This document shows positions 7,863 to 16,820 of a stretch of DNA of 39,787 nt, piece by piece (positions within the stretch are counted from its first letter, which is position 1; every line of letters starts with the position of its first letter). The notes under the pieces are model-generated. The model searched no databases, had not been told where the DNA came from, and was given only the letters and a program-made list of their open reading frames with translations. Source of the DNA: Lachnospiraceae bacterium (lineage in GTDB: Bacteria; Bacillota; Clostridia; Lachnospirales; Lachnospiraceae). The DNA lies in assembly GCA_017508825.1 (NCBI GenBank), contig JAFWRC010000321.1:1-39787 (forward strand), in the 5' to 3' direction. The translations under genes and the position numbers were made by a program.

Positions 7863-8764
7863 CCCTGCGATCGTAACAGCAGGTATACACACCACAATAA
7901 GAATAAATGAACGGGGTAGAAAGCGTAGAAGAAGTATTTCGGCTGTCTGCCCCGTTTTCCGTTGTATAAAGAGATGGGAATGAGGCTGCCGAGAGAGAAG
8001 AACTCCCGGCCGCTTGAGAGCAGCAGGGTAAGGCAGCAGAGCGCGGCGGCCGGGACCGGGTAGCGCCGCAGCAGGTACATAGCGCAGATGGCCAGGACGC
8101 CCACACAGTTGTAGTCCGTATACAGGAGCACCGCCAGGCAGCAGCCCAGTGTGATGAGCGCGGCGTACAAAAAGAAGCGGTAGAATCGGAAGGCAAGGGG
8201 AGACAGATCCTTCCCATGTCCCTTCCGGAAGGAAGCCAGCTCTTTTTCAAAGCTGTCCATGGCACAGATCACGGCGAGACCGATGAAAAGCGTGAAAAAA
8301 ACGTTTTGCGCATGCCAGTGAAAGGGGATGCGGAAAAAGGCCAGATCAAACGGAACCTCCGAGATCAGGGCAAAGAGCCCCATGCGCAGCAGATAGCGCT
8401 TCTTGCTGTGGGTATGCTGCATGCCTTCGACCAGCATAAAGATATAGATCGGGAAAGCGATGCGCCCGATGTCACGAAAGACGTCATAGACATGAAAAAG
8501 CGTACCCTCTTTTGCGCCATGCAGCAGAAATTTTATCGTCGATGCACCGAGATGATCGATCAGCATGGTGATCAGCGCGATCCATTTCAAAACGGACGCA
8601 GGAAAGGGATTGGCCGGATTTAAGGAAAATGCCCCATAAAAGGGAGGATGCCAGGCAAATCTTTGGAGATTCACCTGGCATAAATTATGAAAAAGTTTTT
8701 CTGATAATGTCTTATTTGGTTCTTCGGACTTTTTATTATCTCTGTCCTTTGATGATATTATCAT
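7847..8764 (-). CDS. TraX-family integral membrane protein
   Basis: A 305-residue membrane protein. The segment FPASVLKWIALITMLIDHLG is the start of the TraX domain. The F-plasmid TraX acetylates pilin, but most clostridial chromosomal members have no known substrate and are thought to be membrane acyltransferase-like proteins. Around eight hydrophobic helices follow, with IGRIAFPIYIFMLVEGMQHT near 95 and a C-terminal FFYAFYPVHLFLLW segment. About 45 polar residues precede the domain (MIISSKDRDNKKSEEPNK), an unusually long leader; the start at 8764 has no strong ribosome binding site. The stop lies in the arm of the large stem-loop shared with the convergent HPr-like gene. The gene has no operon partner on its strand apart from the upstream cyclophilin gene, 77 nt away. 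Confidence 0.8.
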   Translation of the reverse strand: MIISSKDRDNKKSEEPNKTLSEKLFHNLCQVNLQRFAWHPPFYGAFSLNPANPFPASVLKWIALITMLIDHLGASTIKFLLHGAKEGTLFHVYDVFRDIGRIAFPIYIFMLVEGMQHTHSKKRYLLRMGLFALISEVPFDLAFFRIPFHWHAQNVFFTLFIGLAVICAMDSFEKELASFRKGHGKDLSPLAFRFYRFFLYAALITLGCCLAVLLYTDYNCVGVLAICAMYLLRRYPVPAAALCCLTLLLSSGREFFSLGSLIPISLYNGKRGRQPKYFFYAFYPVHLFLLWCVYLLLRSQGALTQ

Positions 8765-8841
8765 AATCTAAAAAAATGGATGAATGATGTGTATATAATT
8801 AACTTAAACAAAACAAATTATGAACGGAATATGAACGTTCG

Positions 8842-9363
8842 TCATGCCTTTTCCGGTTCCGGATAATCCACGCCAAAGGTGTCAACCGTCATTGTTTTGA
8901 TCTTCTGCTCTTTCTTCGGGCGGTCGCTGTAATCCGTCTCGGTCTCGGCAATCGCATTCACCACTTCCATACCCTCGATCACCTTGCCGAAAGCAGCATA
9001 TTCGCCGTCCAGGTGCGGGGAAGTCTGATGCATGATGAAGAACTGGCTGCCGGCGGAGTTGGGCATCATGGATCTAGCCATGGACAGTACGCCGGGAGTG
9101 TGCTTTAAGTCATTCTTAAAACCGTTGTGGGAAAACTCGCCCTTGATATGATAGCCCGGGCCGCCCATGCCGCTGCCTTCCGGGTCGCCGCCCTGCAGCA
9201 TAAAGCCCTTGATCACGCGGTGGAAGATCAGGCCGTCATAGAAGCCCTTTTTGATCAGGCTGATAAAGTTATTTACCGTATTCGGCGCGATCTCCGGATA
9301 GAGTTCTGCCTTCATCACGCTGCCGTCGGTCATGGTGATCGTTACGATCGGATTCTGTGCCAT
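8842..9363 (-). CDS. Peptidyl-prolyl cis-trans isomerase, cyclophilin type
   Basis: A 173-residue single-domain cyclophilin that catalyses isomerisation of X-Pro bonds in protein folding. Core motifs are FHRVIKGFMLQGGDPEGSG (about 48-66, containing the active-site Arg and the FxxQGGD motif), GVLSMARSMMPNSAGSQFFI (about 91-110) and HLDGEYAAFGKVIEGM. There is no signal peptide, so it should be cytoplasmic. The start at 9363 is preceded by a near-consensus gaggagga ribosome binding site. A clear sigma-A promoter lies just upstream at 9407-9435. Identification of the family is firm; a specific client is unknown. Confidence 0.95.
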   Translation of the reverse strand: MAQNPIVTITMTDGSVMKAELYPEIAPNTVNNFISLIKKGFYDGLIFHRVIKGFMLQGGDPEGSGMGGPGYHIKGEFSHNGFKNDLKHTPGVLSMARSMMPNSAGSQFFIMHQTSPHLDGEYAAFGKVIEGMEVVNAIAETETDYSDRPKKEQKIKTMTVDTFGVDYPEPEKA

Positions 9364-9390
9364 AAGTTGTTTTCCTCCTCGGGTAAAATT

Positions 9391-9413
9391 CTACAATAAT
9401 GCAATCATTGTAG
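9391..9413. promoter_or_regulatory. Operator-like inverted repeat overlapping the cyclophilin -10 box
   Basis: The 7-bp arms ctacaat (9391-9397) and attgtag (9407-9413) flank a 9-nt spacer. The right arm overlaps the -10 box of the minus-strand promoter, and the left arm lies in its 5' untranslated region. The position fits a repressor operator or a leader hairpin; no regulator is identified. Confidence 0.4.
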
Positions 9414-9435
9414 CGGATTTTCTGCTTTATTTCAA
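9407..9435 (-). promoter_or_regulatory. Sigma-A promoter of the cyclophilin gene
   Basis: Read on the minus strand: -35 TTGAAA (9430-9435), a 17-nt spacer, and -10 TACAAT (9407-9412). Five of six bases match the consensus in each box. The expected start of transcription leaves a leader of about 35 nt containing the strong ribosome binding site. Confidence 0.8.
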
Positions 9436-9445
9436 CAGAAAAATG

Positions 9446-9454
9446 TGGTATAGT
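9446..9454 (+). promoter_or_regulatory. Extended -10 promoter immediately before the glycan cluster
   Basis: TGGTATAGT is an extended -10 box (TG, one base, then TATAGT at 9449-9454). No convincing -35 is seen at the usual distance. The -10 ends only 6 nt before the ATG at 9461, so the expected transcription start falls at or next to the start codon, implying a leaderless or nearly leaderless mRNA. Confidence 0.5.
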
Positions 9455-9460
9455 GAGACT

Positions 9461-10666
9461 ATGAAAAAACAGACAATTTTGATCGTTCATAACAAATATC
9501 AGATTCCCGGCGGGGAGGATGTAGTGGCGGAGAATGAAGCTGCGCTGCTCCGCTCCCACGGGCATAAAGTGCTGTGTTACAGCCGGGATAATAAAGAGAT
9601 CACGGAATATGGTAAGGGGAAGAAACTGCTGATGCCCTTTACGATGCTGTTTTCGTGGAAAACGTATTTTGATATACGGCGGATCATCCGGGAAGAAGGG
9701 GTAGATGTGGTGCATGTGCACAATACCCTGCATCTGGTGAGCCCGTCGGTTTTTTATGCCGCAGCGGCGGAAGGCGTGCCCGTGGCACAGACCATGCACA
9801 ATTTCCGTATGCTCTGCCCGGCGGGAACCTTTTTCCGCAGGGGGAAGATCTGTGAAAACTGTGCAAGACAGGGCATCGAGTGCGCGCTGAAGAACAGCTG
9901 CTACCGGAACAGTTTTGCGCAGACCCTGGCCGTTACGGGGATGATGCAGTTCCACCGGATGACCGGGATCTGGAAAAAAGTGCATTTTATCGCATTAACG
10001 GAGTTTAACAAAAACAAACTCCTGATGCTTAACCGCGGAAAGAAGCGGATCGATCCGGGGAAGGTCTATGTGAAGCCGAACTTCACAAAGGAACCGGATG
10101 AAAAAGGGGAGATAACCGGATCGGAAATTGCGACATCCGGTCAGCCATACTATGTAGTGATCGGGCGCATCGAGCGTCTGAAAGGCAGTACGCTGATCGC
10201 CAAGGCCTTTGCTCGTACGAGGAAGCGTGTGATCTTCATCGGTTCCGGCGAGCAGGAAGGGGCATTGTGCTGCTACATCAGCCGCAATCACCTGCAGCGG
10301 ATCGAGCTGGCAGGCCAGTTGTCGCATGACGAGGCGATGCGTATTCTTTCCGGTGCGCAGGCGCTGGTAACGGCATCCCAGTGGTACGAGACCTTCGGCA
10401 TGGGTGTGATCGAGGCCTACGCGAGAAAGGTGCCGGTGATCGCGCTGGATCAGGGCAATATCGGCAATCTGGTGATCGACGGCGTGACCGGCAAGAAGTA
10501 TAAGAACAACGTAGACTCCCTGAATAAAGCGATCGCGGCATTTGAGAAGCTGGACCGCAAGCAGCTCGGGGAGAATGCCTATAAAGAGTATGTGGAGAAA
10601 TATTCGGCAGAAGGAAACTACCGCATGCTGAAGGAAATCTATGACCGGATGACCGGGGAAAGTTAA
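9461..10666 (+). CDS. Glycosyltransferase family 4
   Basis: A 401-residue GT-B glycosyltransferase, retaining, acting on the cytoplasmic face of the membrane. The N-terminus HNKYQIPGGEDVVAENEAAL holds the glycine-rich acceptor-domain loop. The C-terminal donor-site motif is ETFGMGVIEAYARKVPVI, in which two glutamates are spaced by seven residues as in GT4 enzymes. A cysteine cluster (CPAGTFFRRGKICENCARQG and CALKNSC) occurs near residues 120-150; similar clusters occur in related capsular transferases and may bind metal. I chose ATG 9461, where the family homology begins. The frame stays open 43 codons upstream, but that stretch covers the opposite-strand promoter and lacks family similarity. 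It opens the cluster of surface-glycan genes that runs to 26.4 kb. Donor sugar is unknown. Confidence 0.85.
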   Translation: MKKQTILIVHNKYQIPGGEDVVAENEAALLRSHGHKVLCYSRDNKEITEYGKGKKLLMPFTMLFSWKTYFDIRRIIREEGVDVVHVHNTLHLVSPSVFYAAAAEGVPVAQTMHNFRMLCPAGTFFRRGKICENCARQGIECALKNSCYRNSFAQTLAVTGMMQFHRMTGIWKKVHFIALTEFNKNKLLMLNRGKKRIDPGKVYVKPNFTKEPDEKGEITGSEIATSGQPYYVVIGRIERLKGSTLIAKAFARTRKRVIFIGSGEQEGALCCYISRNHLQRIELAGQLSHDEAMRILSGAQALVTASQWYETFGMGVIEAYARKVPVIALDQGNIGNLVIDGVTGKKYKNNVDSLNKAIAAFEKLDRKQLGENAYKEYVEKYSAEGNYRMLKEIYDRMTGES

Positions 10667-10681
10667 CGGGAGACGGCCACA

Positions 10682-11644
10682 GTGTATCGTATAGCACATA
10701 TCCTGGCGTATTTTCTGAACGGGACCGGCAAATGGCCGGAGTATATGGATTGGTATATGGCGTCGTGCCGGGCAAACAGCACGATTGATTTTTTTATTTT
10801 TACGGACGATCATTCGCTGGAAAAATGGGAGAAGACGCCGAACATCCATATCGTGTATATGACCTTTCCTGAGGTGGTGGAGCGGATCCATGACCGGCTG
10901 GGAGATGTGAAGATCACGAAGCCCTATAAGCTCTGTGATATGAAACCGGTGTATGTGCACATCTTTAACGAATGGGTCAAAGAGTATGATTTTTGGGCCT
11001 TCGGTGACTGCGACCTGATCTTCGGTGATCTGCGCAAGACCTTTACGGATGAGTTTCTGAAGCAGTACGACTGGTTCCAGATCCTGGGGAATCTGGAGAT
11101 CATCCGCAACACGGAGGAAGTAAATCAATACTACCGCCTGCAGCGGCCGGAGTGGTCGAAGCACCGGGAGTTTATCTGGGACAATATCATCCGGGAAGAA
11201 GAGAACCAGGCCTTTGACGAGCAGAACGGCCTGCCCATGATCCTGCGGGAGAATGAGAAAAAGATCTACTGGAACCGGGAGAATTTTGTCAATATCTATC
11301 AGCCGGAAAAGGGCTATAAAAAGATGATCGACAATACGGTGCAGCATAATACGCTGTTCCAGTACTGGAAGTGGGAGAACGGCAGCATTTACCACGTGAA
11401 CGGGCTGACGGGGAAGAAGAAGGAATATCTGTATATCCATTTCAGCAACCGTAAGCTGAAAACGATCCCCTATGAGGAACAAAAGGAACTGTATATCACT
11501 GTCAATTCCGAATTGAAAGGCGGCATACGCCGGAAGGATACCTTTGCGGGCGGGGATTTTGTAAAGGTATATACGAAGAAGATTCGGGAGTATATCAAAT
11601 GGCATCTGACCCATCTGCATGGGAAAGACCGGTCAGAATTGTAA
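10682..11644 (+). CDS. DxD-containing glycosyltransferase-like protein (DUF6625-like)
   Basis: A 320-residue soluble protein starting at GTG 10682 with cgggag about 9 nt upstream. The opening IAHILAYFLNGTGKWPEYMD and SCRANSTIDFFIFTDD resemble a family of uncharacterised glycosyltransferase-like proteins found in capsule clusters. The segment FWAFGDCDLIFGDL (about 102-115) contains a DCD motif that matches the metal/nucleotide-sugar DxD site of GT-A enzymes. The C-terminal half is mostly polar and ends in YIKWHLTHLHGKD. It lies 15 nt after the GT4 gene and 18 nt before the capsule-type gene, and is therefore likely in one transcript. The transferase role is inferred from the DxD and the context; I recognise the family type but no characterised member. 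Confidence 0.6.
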   Translation: MYRIAHILAYFLNGTGKWPEYMDWYMASCRANSTIDFFIFTDDHSLEKWEKTPNIHIVYMTFPEVVERIHDRLGDVKITKPYKLCDMKPVYVHIFNEWVKEYDFWAFGDCDLIFGDLRKTFTDEFLKQYDWFQILGNLEIIRNTEEVNQYYRLQRPEWSKHREFIWDNIIREEENQAFDEQNGLPMILRENEKKIYWNRENFVNIYQPEKGYKKMIDNTVQHNTLFQYWKWENGSIYHVNGLTGKKKEYLYIHFSNRKLKTIPYEEQKELYITVNSELKGGIRRKDTFAGGDFVKVYTKKIREYIKWHLTHLHGKDRSEL

Positions 11645-11662
11645 AGGTAAGGTTTTTGAGTT

Positions 11663-13351
11663 ATGGCACAGGAAGATTTTCCGATCAGGAAAGAAGCGGT
11701 AGAGCATTTTGCGGAAGTAAACCGCCGGCAGTGGAGCAAAGACGCAGCAAAGACGGAGGAGAAATACGTTTTTGTCAATCTCTCCATGGTGCGCATGCAG
11801 ATGGCATGGGTGGTGCCGAAGCTGCTGTATGCAAAAGGCGTGGCGGATACGCTGGGCGCGAAGGTGATCGTGATCACCTGGCGGGAGCAGCCGTTGCTGG
11901 ATGAAGTCTGTGATTCCTATGGTTTTACGCACTATTGTATCGAGAAAGAAGATAAGAAAAATCTGCGGTTTTTTGCTAAGGCGCTGACGAAAGTGCTGTT
12001 TTTTATGTTACGCGACGGTACCGGCAGCGGACTGCAGAAAATGAAAATACCGGTAGATTTGCCTGGCGGAAAATCTTTGAAGCGCCTCAAAGCCGGCGCG
12101 GGCTCCCCCAAGCAAAGCTTGGGGGCAGAAGAATATAACGCCGGCCGGGCGATCTATGAGGATATCCTGCGCACCTCGGAACTTTCCACGATCCGCAGCG
12201 CGAGAAATAAGATCTGCATCAAAAAAGCAACGCATATCCTGTGGATGTTCTATACGCTGCAGGCCTATTGCAAAAAGCATCCGCCGGTCTTTGCGCTGGC
12301 CGATGATGCGGCATATCACGAAGCGCTGATTTCTTCGCTGTTCCGGTCATGCGGGGCCAAAGTGATCAACAGCAACCAGGAGCAGGAGATGGTGCTCGGC
12401 TTTGATGATAACGGCAATCCGAACCGTATGCATCTGATGATGCAGAAGAAGTACCGGGAGATGATCGATGATCTCGGGGATAAGGAAGTGGAGCGCGCGG
12501 AGCAGATCCTGGAAGAGCGCTTCCGCGGAAAGAACGGCAGGGATATCGACCGCGGCGCCTTTAAGGACAAGCGTGTGCTGACCCGGGAAGAAGCCGTGGA
12601 AGAATTGCATCTGGATCCGAAGAAGAAAAATGTGGTGATCATGGCACATACCTTTACGGATGCCGTGTACAACTACGGGGATCTTTTCTACCGCGATTAT
12701 TATGACTGGACGGAGAATACGCTGGCACTGGCGGCGAAGAACGATAAAGTCAACTGGATCTTAAAACCCCATCCGACCCGCAGCGCCTATCACGAATCGC
12801 AGGATTCCATCGAGGATATGTTTGCGCGGTATAAGAAGGACAATATGTTTTTCTTATCGGATGAGTTCAGCGCGGAGAGCATCAAGAACCTGGCGGATGT
12901 GCTCATCACCATCGGAAGCAATGCCGGCGGGGAGTTCTCGGTGGTCGGGATCCCGACGGTGATCGTGGGCAAGCCGTTCTACGGAAACCTGGGCTTTACG
13001 ATCGAGCCGGCAACCAAGAAAGGTTACGAAGACTGCCTGATGAACATTCAGGATGTGAAGCCTTTGTCGGAGGAACAGATCCGCACGGCGAAGAAAGCTT
13101 TTTATCTGCGCAACCACTATGGCCCGGCGATCCTGGGCACGAAGTACGATGACGAATTCGGCAGCCTGGTGAATGAGCAGTATAACCATATGGGCAATAA
13201 AATGGCGCTGGCTTATTTTGAGAGCAACCGCGGTACGGAAAAGTACAATACACAGATCACGGAAAATATCACGGAATATATGGAACAGCATGATATGAAA
13301 ACATGCAAGTATTATACGCAGGGTGTGCTGCGGGCAAAGGAGATTTCATGA
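11663..13351 (+). CDS. Capsule-type GT-B glycosyltransferase carrying an in-frame repeat
   Basis: A 562-residue protein with no obvious transmembrane segments. The C-terminal half includes [33 protein letters not shown] and an [20 protein letters not shown] segment, a pattern like capsule polysaccharide (KpsS/KpsC-type) and related transferases, where the HP pair contributes to the donor site. The N-terminal segment ([20 protein letters not shown]) would be the acceptor-side Rossmann domain. At residues 132-156 it contains a 25-residue hydrophilic insertion encoded by the short hairpin element at 12056-12130. The ATG at 11663 follows the previous stop by 18 nt with a weak aaggtaagg. The stop overlaps the next start by 4 nt (ATGA), indicating translational coupling to the acetyltransferase. 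Precise sugar and linkage are unknown. Confidence 0.65.
   Translation: MAQEDFPIRKEAVEHFAEVNRRQWSKDAAKTEEKYVFVNLSMVRMQMAWVVPKLLYAKGVADTLGAKVIVITWREQPLLDEVCDSYGFTHYCIEKEDKKNLRFFAKALTKVLFFMLRDGTGSGLQKMKIPVDLPGGKSLKRLKAGAGSPKQSLGAEEYNAGRAIYEDILRTSELSTIRSARNKICIKKATHILWMFYTLQAYCKKHPPVFALADDAAYHEALISSLFRSCGAKVINSNQEQEMVLGFDDNGNPNRMHLMMQKKYREMIDDLGDKEVERAEQILEERFRGKNGRDIDRGAFKDKRVLTREEAVEELHLDPKKKNVVIMAHTFTDAVYNYGDLFYRDYYDWTENTLALAAKNDKVNWILKPHPTRSAYHESQDSIEDMFARYKKDNMFFLSDEFSAESIKNLADVLITIGSNAGGEFSVVGIPTVIVGKPFYGNLGFTIEPATKKGYEDCLMNIQDVKPLSEEQIRTAKKAFYLRNHYGPAILGTKYDDEFGSLVNEQYNHMGNKMALAYFESNRGTEKYNTQITENITEYMEQHDMKTCKYYTQGVLRAKEIS
12056..12130 (+). repeat. In-frame modular hairpin element, short copy (75 nt)
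   Basis: The first hairpin is gatttgcc-tggc-ggaaaatc with one mismatch (12056-12075). The last is cccccaagc-aaa-gcttggggg (12105-12125), a perfect 9-bp stem. The two central hairpins of the long form are absent, with a net difference of 51 nt that keeps the frame. It encodes [12 protein letters not shown] followed by [13 protein letters not shown]. Confidence 0.92.
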
Positions 13352-14070
13352 GTATCGTAAACGGAATGACGCATGGTCTGAAACAGTCGATCCACCGCTC
13401 CAAGTGGAAGGGAAAAAATATCACTTTTGAAGGAAAGGCGGAGCTGGATTCGACGGATCAGTTTGAAGGCTACAACCGTCTGGCGAACGGCGTTACGTTC
13501 TTAAACAGCAGGATCGGTTATGCCAGCTATATCGGCGAGAACTGCTTTATCAAAAATACGGTGATCGGCCGCTATACCTGCATCGGCAATGATGTGATGA
13601 CCATGGCGGGGGATCATCCGACGGAAAAGTTTGCGTCGATCCATCCGGCATTTTATTCCACCCACAAGCAGTGTGGTTTTACATACGTGTCCGCGGATAA
13701 GTATTCGGACTTTAAGTGGCTGGATGCAAAGAAAAAGATCACCGTGATGATCGGCAACGATGTGTGGATCGGCACCGGCGTGCGCATCATGGAAGGGGTA
13801 AAGATCGGAGACGGTGCCGTGGTCGCAGCCGGCGCGGTAGTGACCAAAGATGTGGAGCCCTATTCCATCGTCGGCGGCGTGCCGGCAAAACATATCAAAT
13901 ACCGTTTTACCGAAGAGCAGATCGCGAAGCTCCTGAAGCTGAGCTGGTGGAATAAAGGCGAGAAATGGATCCGCAAGCACGCGGAGCTGTTTGAAGATGT
14001 GGAAAAACTGCTGACAGAGACTGATAAATCAGAAGCAGCCAAAACAGAAGCGGCCAAAACGGAAGTGTAA
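13348..14070 (+). CDS. Hexapeptide-repeat O-acetyltransferase
   Basis: A 240-residue left-handed beta-helix acyltransferase that probably O-acetylates a glycan intermediate with acetyl-CoA. Hexapeptide repeats are clear in [20 protein letters not shown] and [19 protein letters not shown] (about residues 133-151). The catalytic histidine is in [16 protein letters not shown], and the C-terminal family signature is [15 protein letters not shown]. The start is the ATG at 13348, with aaaggag 6 nt upstream; it overlaps the preceding stop. An in-frame ATG at 13303 lies within the upstream gene and lacks a ribosome binding site. The C-terminus has a small duplication ([12 protein letters not shown]). 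A role in antibiotic acetylation is possible from the fold alone, but the gene neighbourhood points to surface glycan modification. Confidence 0.85.
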   Translation: MSIVNGMTHGLKQSIHRSKWKGKNITFEGKAELDSTDQFEGYNRLANGVTFLNSRIGYASYIGENCFIKNTVIGRYTCIGNDVMTMAGDHPTEKFASIHPAFYSTHKQCGFTYVSADKYSDFKWLDAKKKITVMIGNDVWIGTGVRIMEGVKIGDGAVVAAGAVVTKDVEPYSIVGGVPAKHIKYRFTEEQIAKLLKLSWWNKGEKWIRKHAELFEDVEKLLTETDKSEAAKTEAAKTEV

Positions 14071-14088
14071 GGATACAGGAACAGACCC

Positions 14089-15840
14089 ATGTTAAAGAAG
14101 ATTTATGCCGTATTGGATAAAAAACAGAGGATCGAAGTTTTTCTGATCCTGATCGTGATCTTTATCAATTCCATATTTGAGCTGGCCGGGGTATCCGCGG
14201 TTATGCCGCTGTTCAAGGCGGTGACGGATCCTGCGGTGATCGACGAGAATGTGATGTTTCAGTGGGCGATGCGCATCCTGCATCTGGAAAGCGGGACGAA
14301 GCTGATCATTGTGATGGCGCTTGGTCTGGCGGCGATTTATGTGATCAAGAACCTGTATATCCTGTGGATGAACCGCGTGCTGTATAAGTTCTCTTATGAA
14401 AACCAGGCCAAACTGGCAGGCAAGATGTTTGAGAGTTACATCTGGCAGGATCTGCAGTTCCATTACGTGCACAATGTAGCGGAACTCAACCGTAACGTGG
14501 AGCTGGACATCGCAAGCTTTTTCTATACGGTTCTGAGCATCCTGCAGCTGGCCACGGAGATCCTGGTATGTTTTGTGCTGGTGGTATTCCTGGCGTTTGT
14601 GGATTTTGAGACCACCATGGTGATGGCAGTCCTGATGACCTTCCTGGTAATGCTGTTTCTGTTTGTTTTCAAGAAACGGATGAAATGGTACGGGGCCAGG
14701 AGCCGTGTATATTCCGAAGGCAAGTCGAAATGGTTCCTGCAGTCCTTTAACGGGATCAAGGAGATCAAGACGGTCGGAAAGGAAGAGTTCTTCACGGAAC
14801 AGTACCGCTCGAATTATGATAATTACGCAAAGATCATGCAGCGGCAGCAGGTGCTGAACAGCATCTCAAAGCCAATGGTGGAGATGATCTGCATCAGCGG
14901 CATCCTGGTCTTTATGGCAGTCCGCATCATGGCGGGGGCGGATATGCTGGCCTTTGTTCCGAAGCTGACGGTATTTGCTATGGCAGCCTTCCGTATGATG
15001 CCGTCCTTTAACCGCATCAGCGGATATCTGAACTCGATCATGTTCAACAAAGCATCTGTGGATGCGGTGTATCACGATCTGGGCGAGATCGAAAAGATGA
15101 CGACCCGGCCGGCAAAGAGAGCGGATGCGGACGAAGAGAAGTGGACATTAAAAAAGAGCATTACTGCAGAGAATATCACCTTTGCCTATGAGAGCAAACC
15201 GGATGTGACGGTCTTAAACGGCGTCACGATCGAGATCCCCAGCAAGAAATCCATTGCGCTGGTGGGCAGCTCCGGCGCCGGAAAGACCACGCTGGCGGAT
15301 ATCATCCTGGGCCTGTATCAGCCGCAGTCCGGACGGGTGCTGATGGACGGAAAAGATATCCACGAGAATATGGATGCATGGCGGCGGATGATCGGCTACA
15401 TCCCGCAGAATATCTATCTGCTGGACGATTCGATCCGGGCGAACATCGCACTGGGTGTGCCGGAAGATAAAGTGGATGACGATAAGATCTGGGCGGTGCT
15501 GGAGGAAGCGCAGCTGGCGGATTTCATCCGGGAGCAGGAAGACGGGTTGGATACCAATATCGGTGACCGCGGCGTAAAACTCTCCGGCGGACAGAGACAG
15601 AGGATCGGTATCGCAAGAGCATTGTATACGGATCCGGAACTGCTGGTACTGGATGAGGCGACTTCGGCGCTGGATACGGAAACGGAAACCGCAGTTATGG
15701 ATGCGATCTTCCGCCTGTCCGGCAAAGTGACCATGATCGTGATCGCGCACCGCATCACGACGATCCGCAACTGCGACCATATCTATAAGATCGCAGACGG
15801 CAAAGCCACGGAAGTGAAATACGAGGATCTGGCACAGTAA
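14089..15840 (+). CDS. ABC exporter (membrane and ATPase domains fused), probable lipid-linked glycan flippase
   Basis: A 583-residue half-transporter that would act as a dimer in the cytoplasmic membrane. Six hydrophobic segments occupy residues 1-330. The ATPase domain has Walker A GSSGAGKTT (about 397-405), a Q-loop YIPQNIYLLDDS, the signature LSGGQRQRIGIARALY and Walker B LLVLDEATSALD, then the H-loop IVIAHRITT. The pattern matches MsbA/PglK-type exporters. In this setting among glycosyltransferases the likely cargo is a polyprenyl-linked oligosaccharide. The start at 14089 is 19 nt after the acetyltransferase stop with only aggaacag upstream. The NBD is complete and should be active. Substrate is inferred from context only; export of a peptide or drug is not excluded. 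Confidence 0.85.
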   Translation: MLKKIYAVLDKKQRIEVFLILIVIFINSIFELAGVSAVMPLFKAVTDPAVIDENVMFQWAMRILHLESGTKLIIVMALGLAAIYVIKNLYILWMNRVLYKFSYENQAKLAGKMFESYIWQDLQFHYVHNVAELNRNVELDIASFFYTVLSILQLATEILVCFVLVVFLAFVDFETTMVMAVLMTFLVMLFLFVFKKRMKWYGARSRVYSEGKSKWFLQSFNGIKEIKTVGKEEFFTEQYRSNYDNYAKIMQRQQVLNSISKPMVEMICISGILVFMAVRIMAGADMLAFVPKLTVFAMAAFRMMPSFNRISGYLNSIMFNKASVDAVYHDLGEIEKMTTRPAKRADADEEKWTLKKSITAENITFAYESKPDVTVLNGVTIEIPSKKSIALVGSSGAGKTTLADIILGLYQPQSGRVLMDGKDIHENMDAWRRMIGYIPQNIYLLDDSIRANIALGVPEDKVDDDKIWAVLEEAQLADFIREQEDGLDTNIGDRGVKLSGGQRQRIGIARALYTDPELLVLDEATSALDTETETAVMDAIFRLSGKVTMIVIAHRITTIRNCDHIYKIADGKATEVKYEDLAQ

Positions 15841-15860
15841 TTTTTGATAGGAGATAAGAA

Positions 15861-16820
15861 GTGGAAGGACCTTTGATCAGTATAATCGTACCGGTCTACA
15901 ATACAAAGAGATACATCGGCGAGTGTATTGAAAGCCTGATGATCCAGACATACCGGAACATCGAGATCTTGGTGGTGGATAACGGAAGTGATGACGGCAC
16001 CTACGAGATCTGTCAGGAATACGGGAAGAAGGACGAGCGGATCCGTGTGATGCGCGCCGGATTCCGGCAGCAGCATGTGGCGAGAAATACGGCCCTGGAA
16101 GAAATGCGCGGGGAATATTTTTCGTATGTGGATGCGGACGATTATGTCTCCGAAAACTATATTCAGAAAATGTATGAAACGGCGAAGGAATACGATGTGG
16201 ACATGGTGATCTGCGGCTACACGGCGATGCTGGAATGCCGCGACGATCTGATCGACGTGACCCGCAATACTTTCAAAGCGGATGCATCCAAGAAACTGCG
16301 TAAGAACAACTGGGCGAAACTGTACCGCAGTGATGTGTACCGTTCCGTCCGTTACAAGGATATGCGCATGGGCAGTGACGGCGTCTACAGCACGGAGATC
16401 TTTGAGATCTCCAAAAACGTGGCGTACTGCGGCTATTCCCTGTATGCATACCGCGCTTATATTCCGAGTGTGACACATGCCAATTTTAACAAAGCATGGT
16501 TTGACCGTCTGGACCGTCTGTTTGCGGAAGGGGACAAGAGTGAGTTCCTGCGTCTGGCGGAAAAAGGCATCCAGGTGATCAACGTGCGTCGGGAAGAGCA
16601 ACTCTATCATAAAGAACTGCGGATGTTGAAAGAGCGGATCGATAAGGCAAAAGAAAAAGACTATGTTCTGCGGGAGGAGCTGTATCAGCAGTTACAAACG
16701 CTGATCGAAAGATCTGATGTAGGGATCGCGAAGTTTGCGTATCTGAAACTGAAGCATTTTTATACTTCGCAGGTAGCGGCGCACCGGACCAGAACGAATT
16801 ACCGTTGTAAGCTGGATTGA
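15861..16820 (+). CDS. Glycosyltransferase family 2
   Basis: A 319-residue inverting GT-A glycosyltransferase. The N-terminus ISIIVPVYNTKRYIGECIES is the standard GT2 opening. VVDNGSDDGTYEIC (about 34-47) is the nucleotide-binding segment and YVDADDYVSENYI (about 90-102) holds the DxD metal site. The C-terminal 100 residues contain a charged helical region (RREEQLYHKELRMLKERIDK) suitable for membrane or partner contact. It starts at GTG 15861 with gatagga upstream. The stop abuts the next gene's ATG with no spacing. It probably adds one sugar of the repeat unit on the inner face of the membrane. The sugar is not predictable. Confidence 0.88.
   Translation: MEGPLISIIVPVYNTKRYIGECIESLMIQTYRNIEILVVDNGSDDGTYEICQEYGKKDERIRVMRAGFRQQHVARNTALEEMRGEYFSYVDADDYVSENYIQKMYETAKEYDVDMVICGYTAMLECRDDLIDVTRNTFKADASKKLRKNNWAKLYRSDVYRSVRYKDMRMGSDGVYSTEIFEISKNVAYCGYSLYAYRAYIPSVTHANFNKAWFDRLDRLFAEGDKSEFLRLAEKGIQVINVRREEQLYHKELRMLKERIDKAKEKDYVLREELYQQLQTLIERSDVGIAKFAYLKLKHFYTSQVAAHRTRTNYRCKLD

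Noticed and set aside
7753..7983. A 76-codon plus-strand frame downstream of the HPr-like gene
   Set aside because: It is made of palindromic repeat arms and antisense TraX sequence, with no ribosome binding site.
8648..8681. An 8-bp inverted repeat (atgccagg/cctggcat) in the 5' part of the TraX-family gene, with gatttgcctgg on the minus strand resembling the first hairpin module
   Set aside because: Similarity stops after about 11 bases, the module's right arm is missing and the encoded peptide does not match the element, so coincidence is likelier.
9995..11620. A 541-codon open frame on the minus strand across the GT4 and DxD transferase genes
   Set aside because: It lies fully antisense to two genes with clear motifs and ribosome binding sites; its translation is rich in His, Ile and Leu without domain motifs, as expected of a shadow frame in this codon usage.
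14020..14070. Duplicated [12 protein letters not shown] at the acetyltransferase C-terminus as a possible further repeat element
   Set aside because: It is a short simple duplication of a Lys/Glu/Ala tail with no hairpin structure and no match to the modular element.
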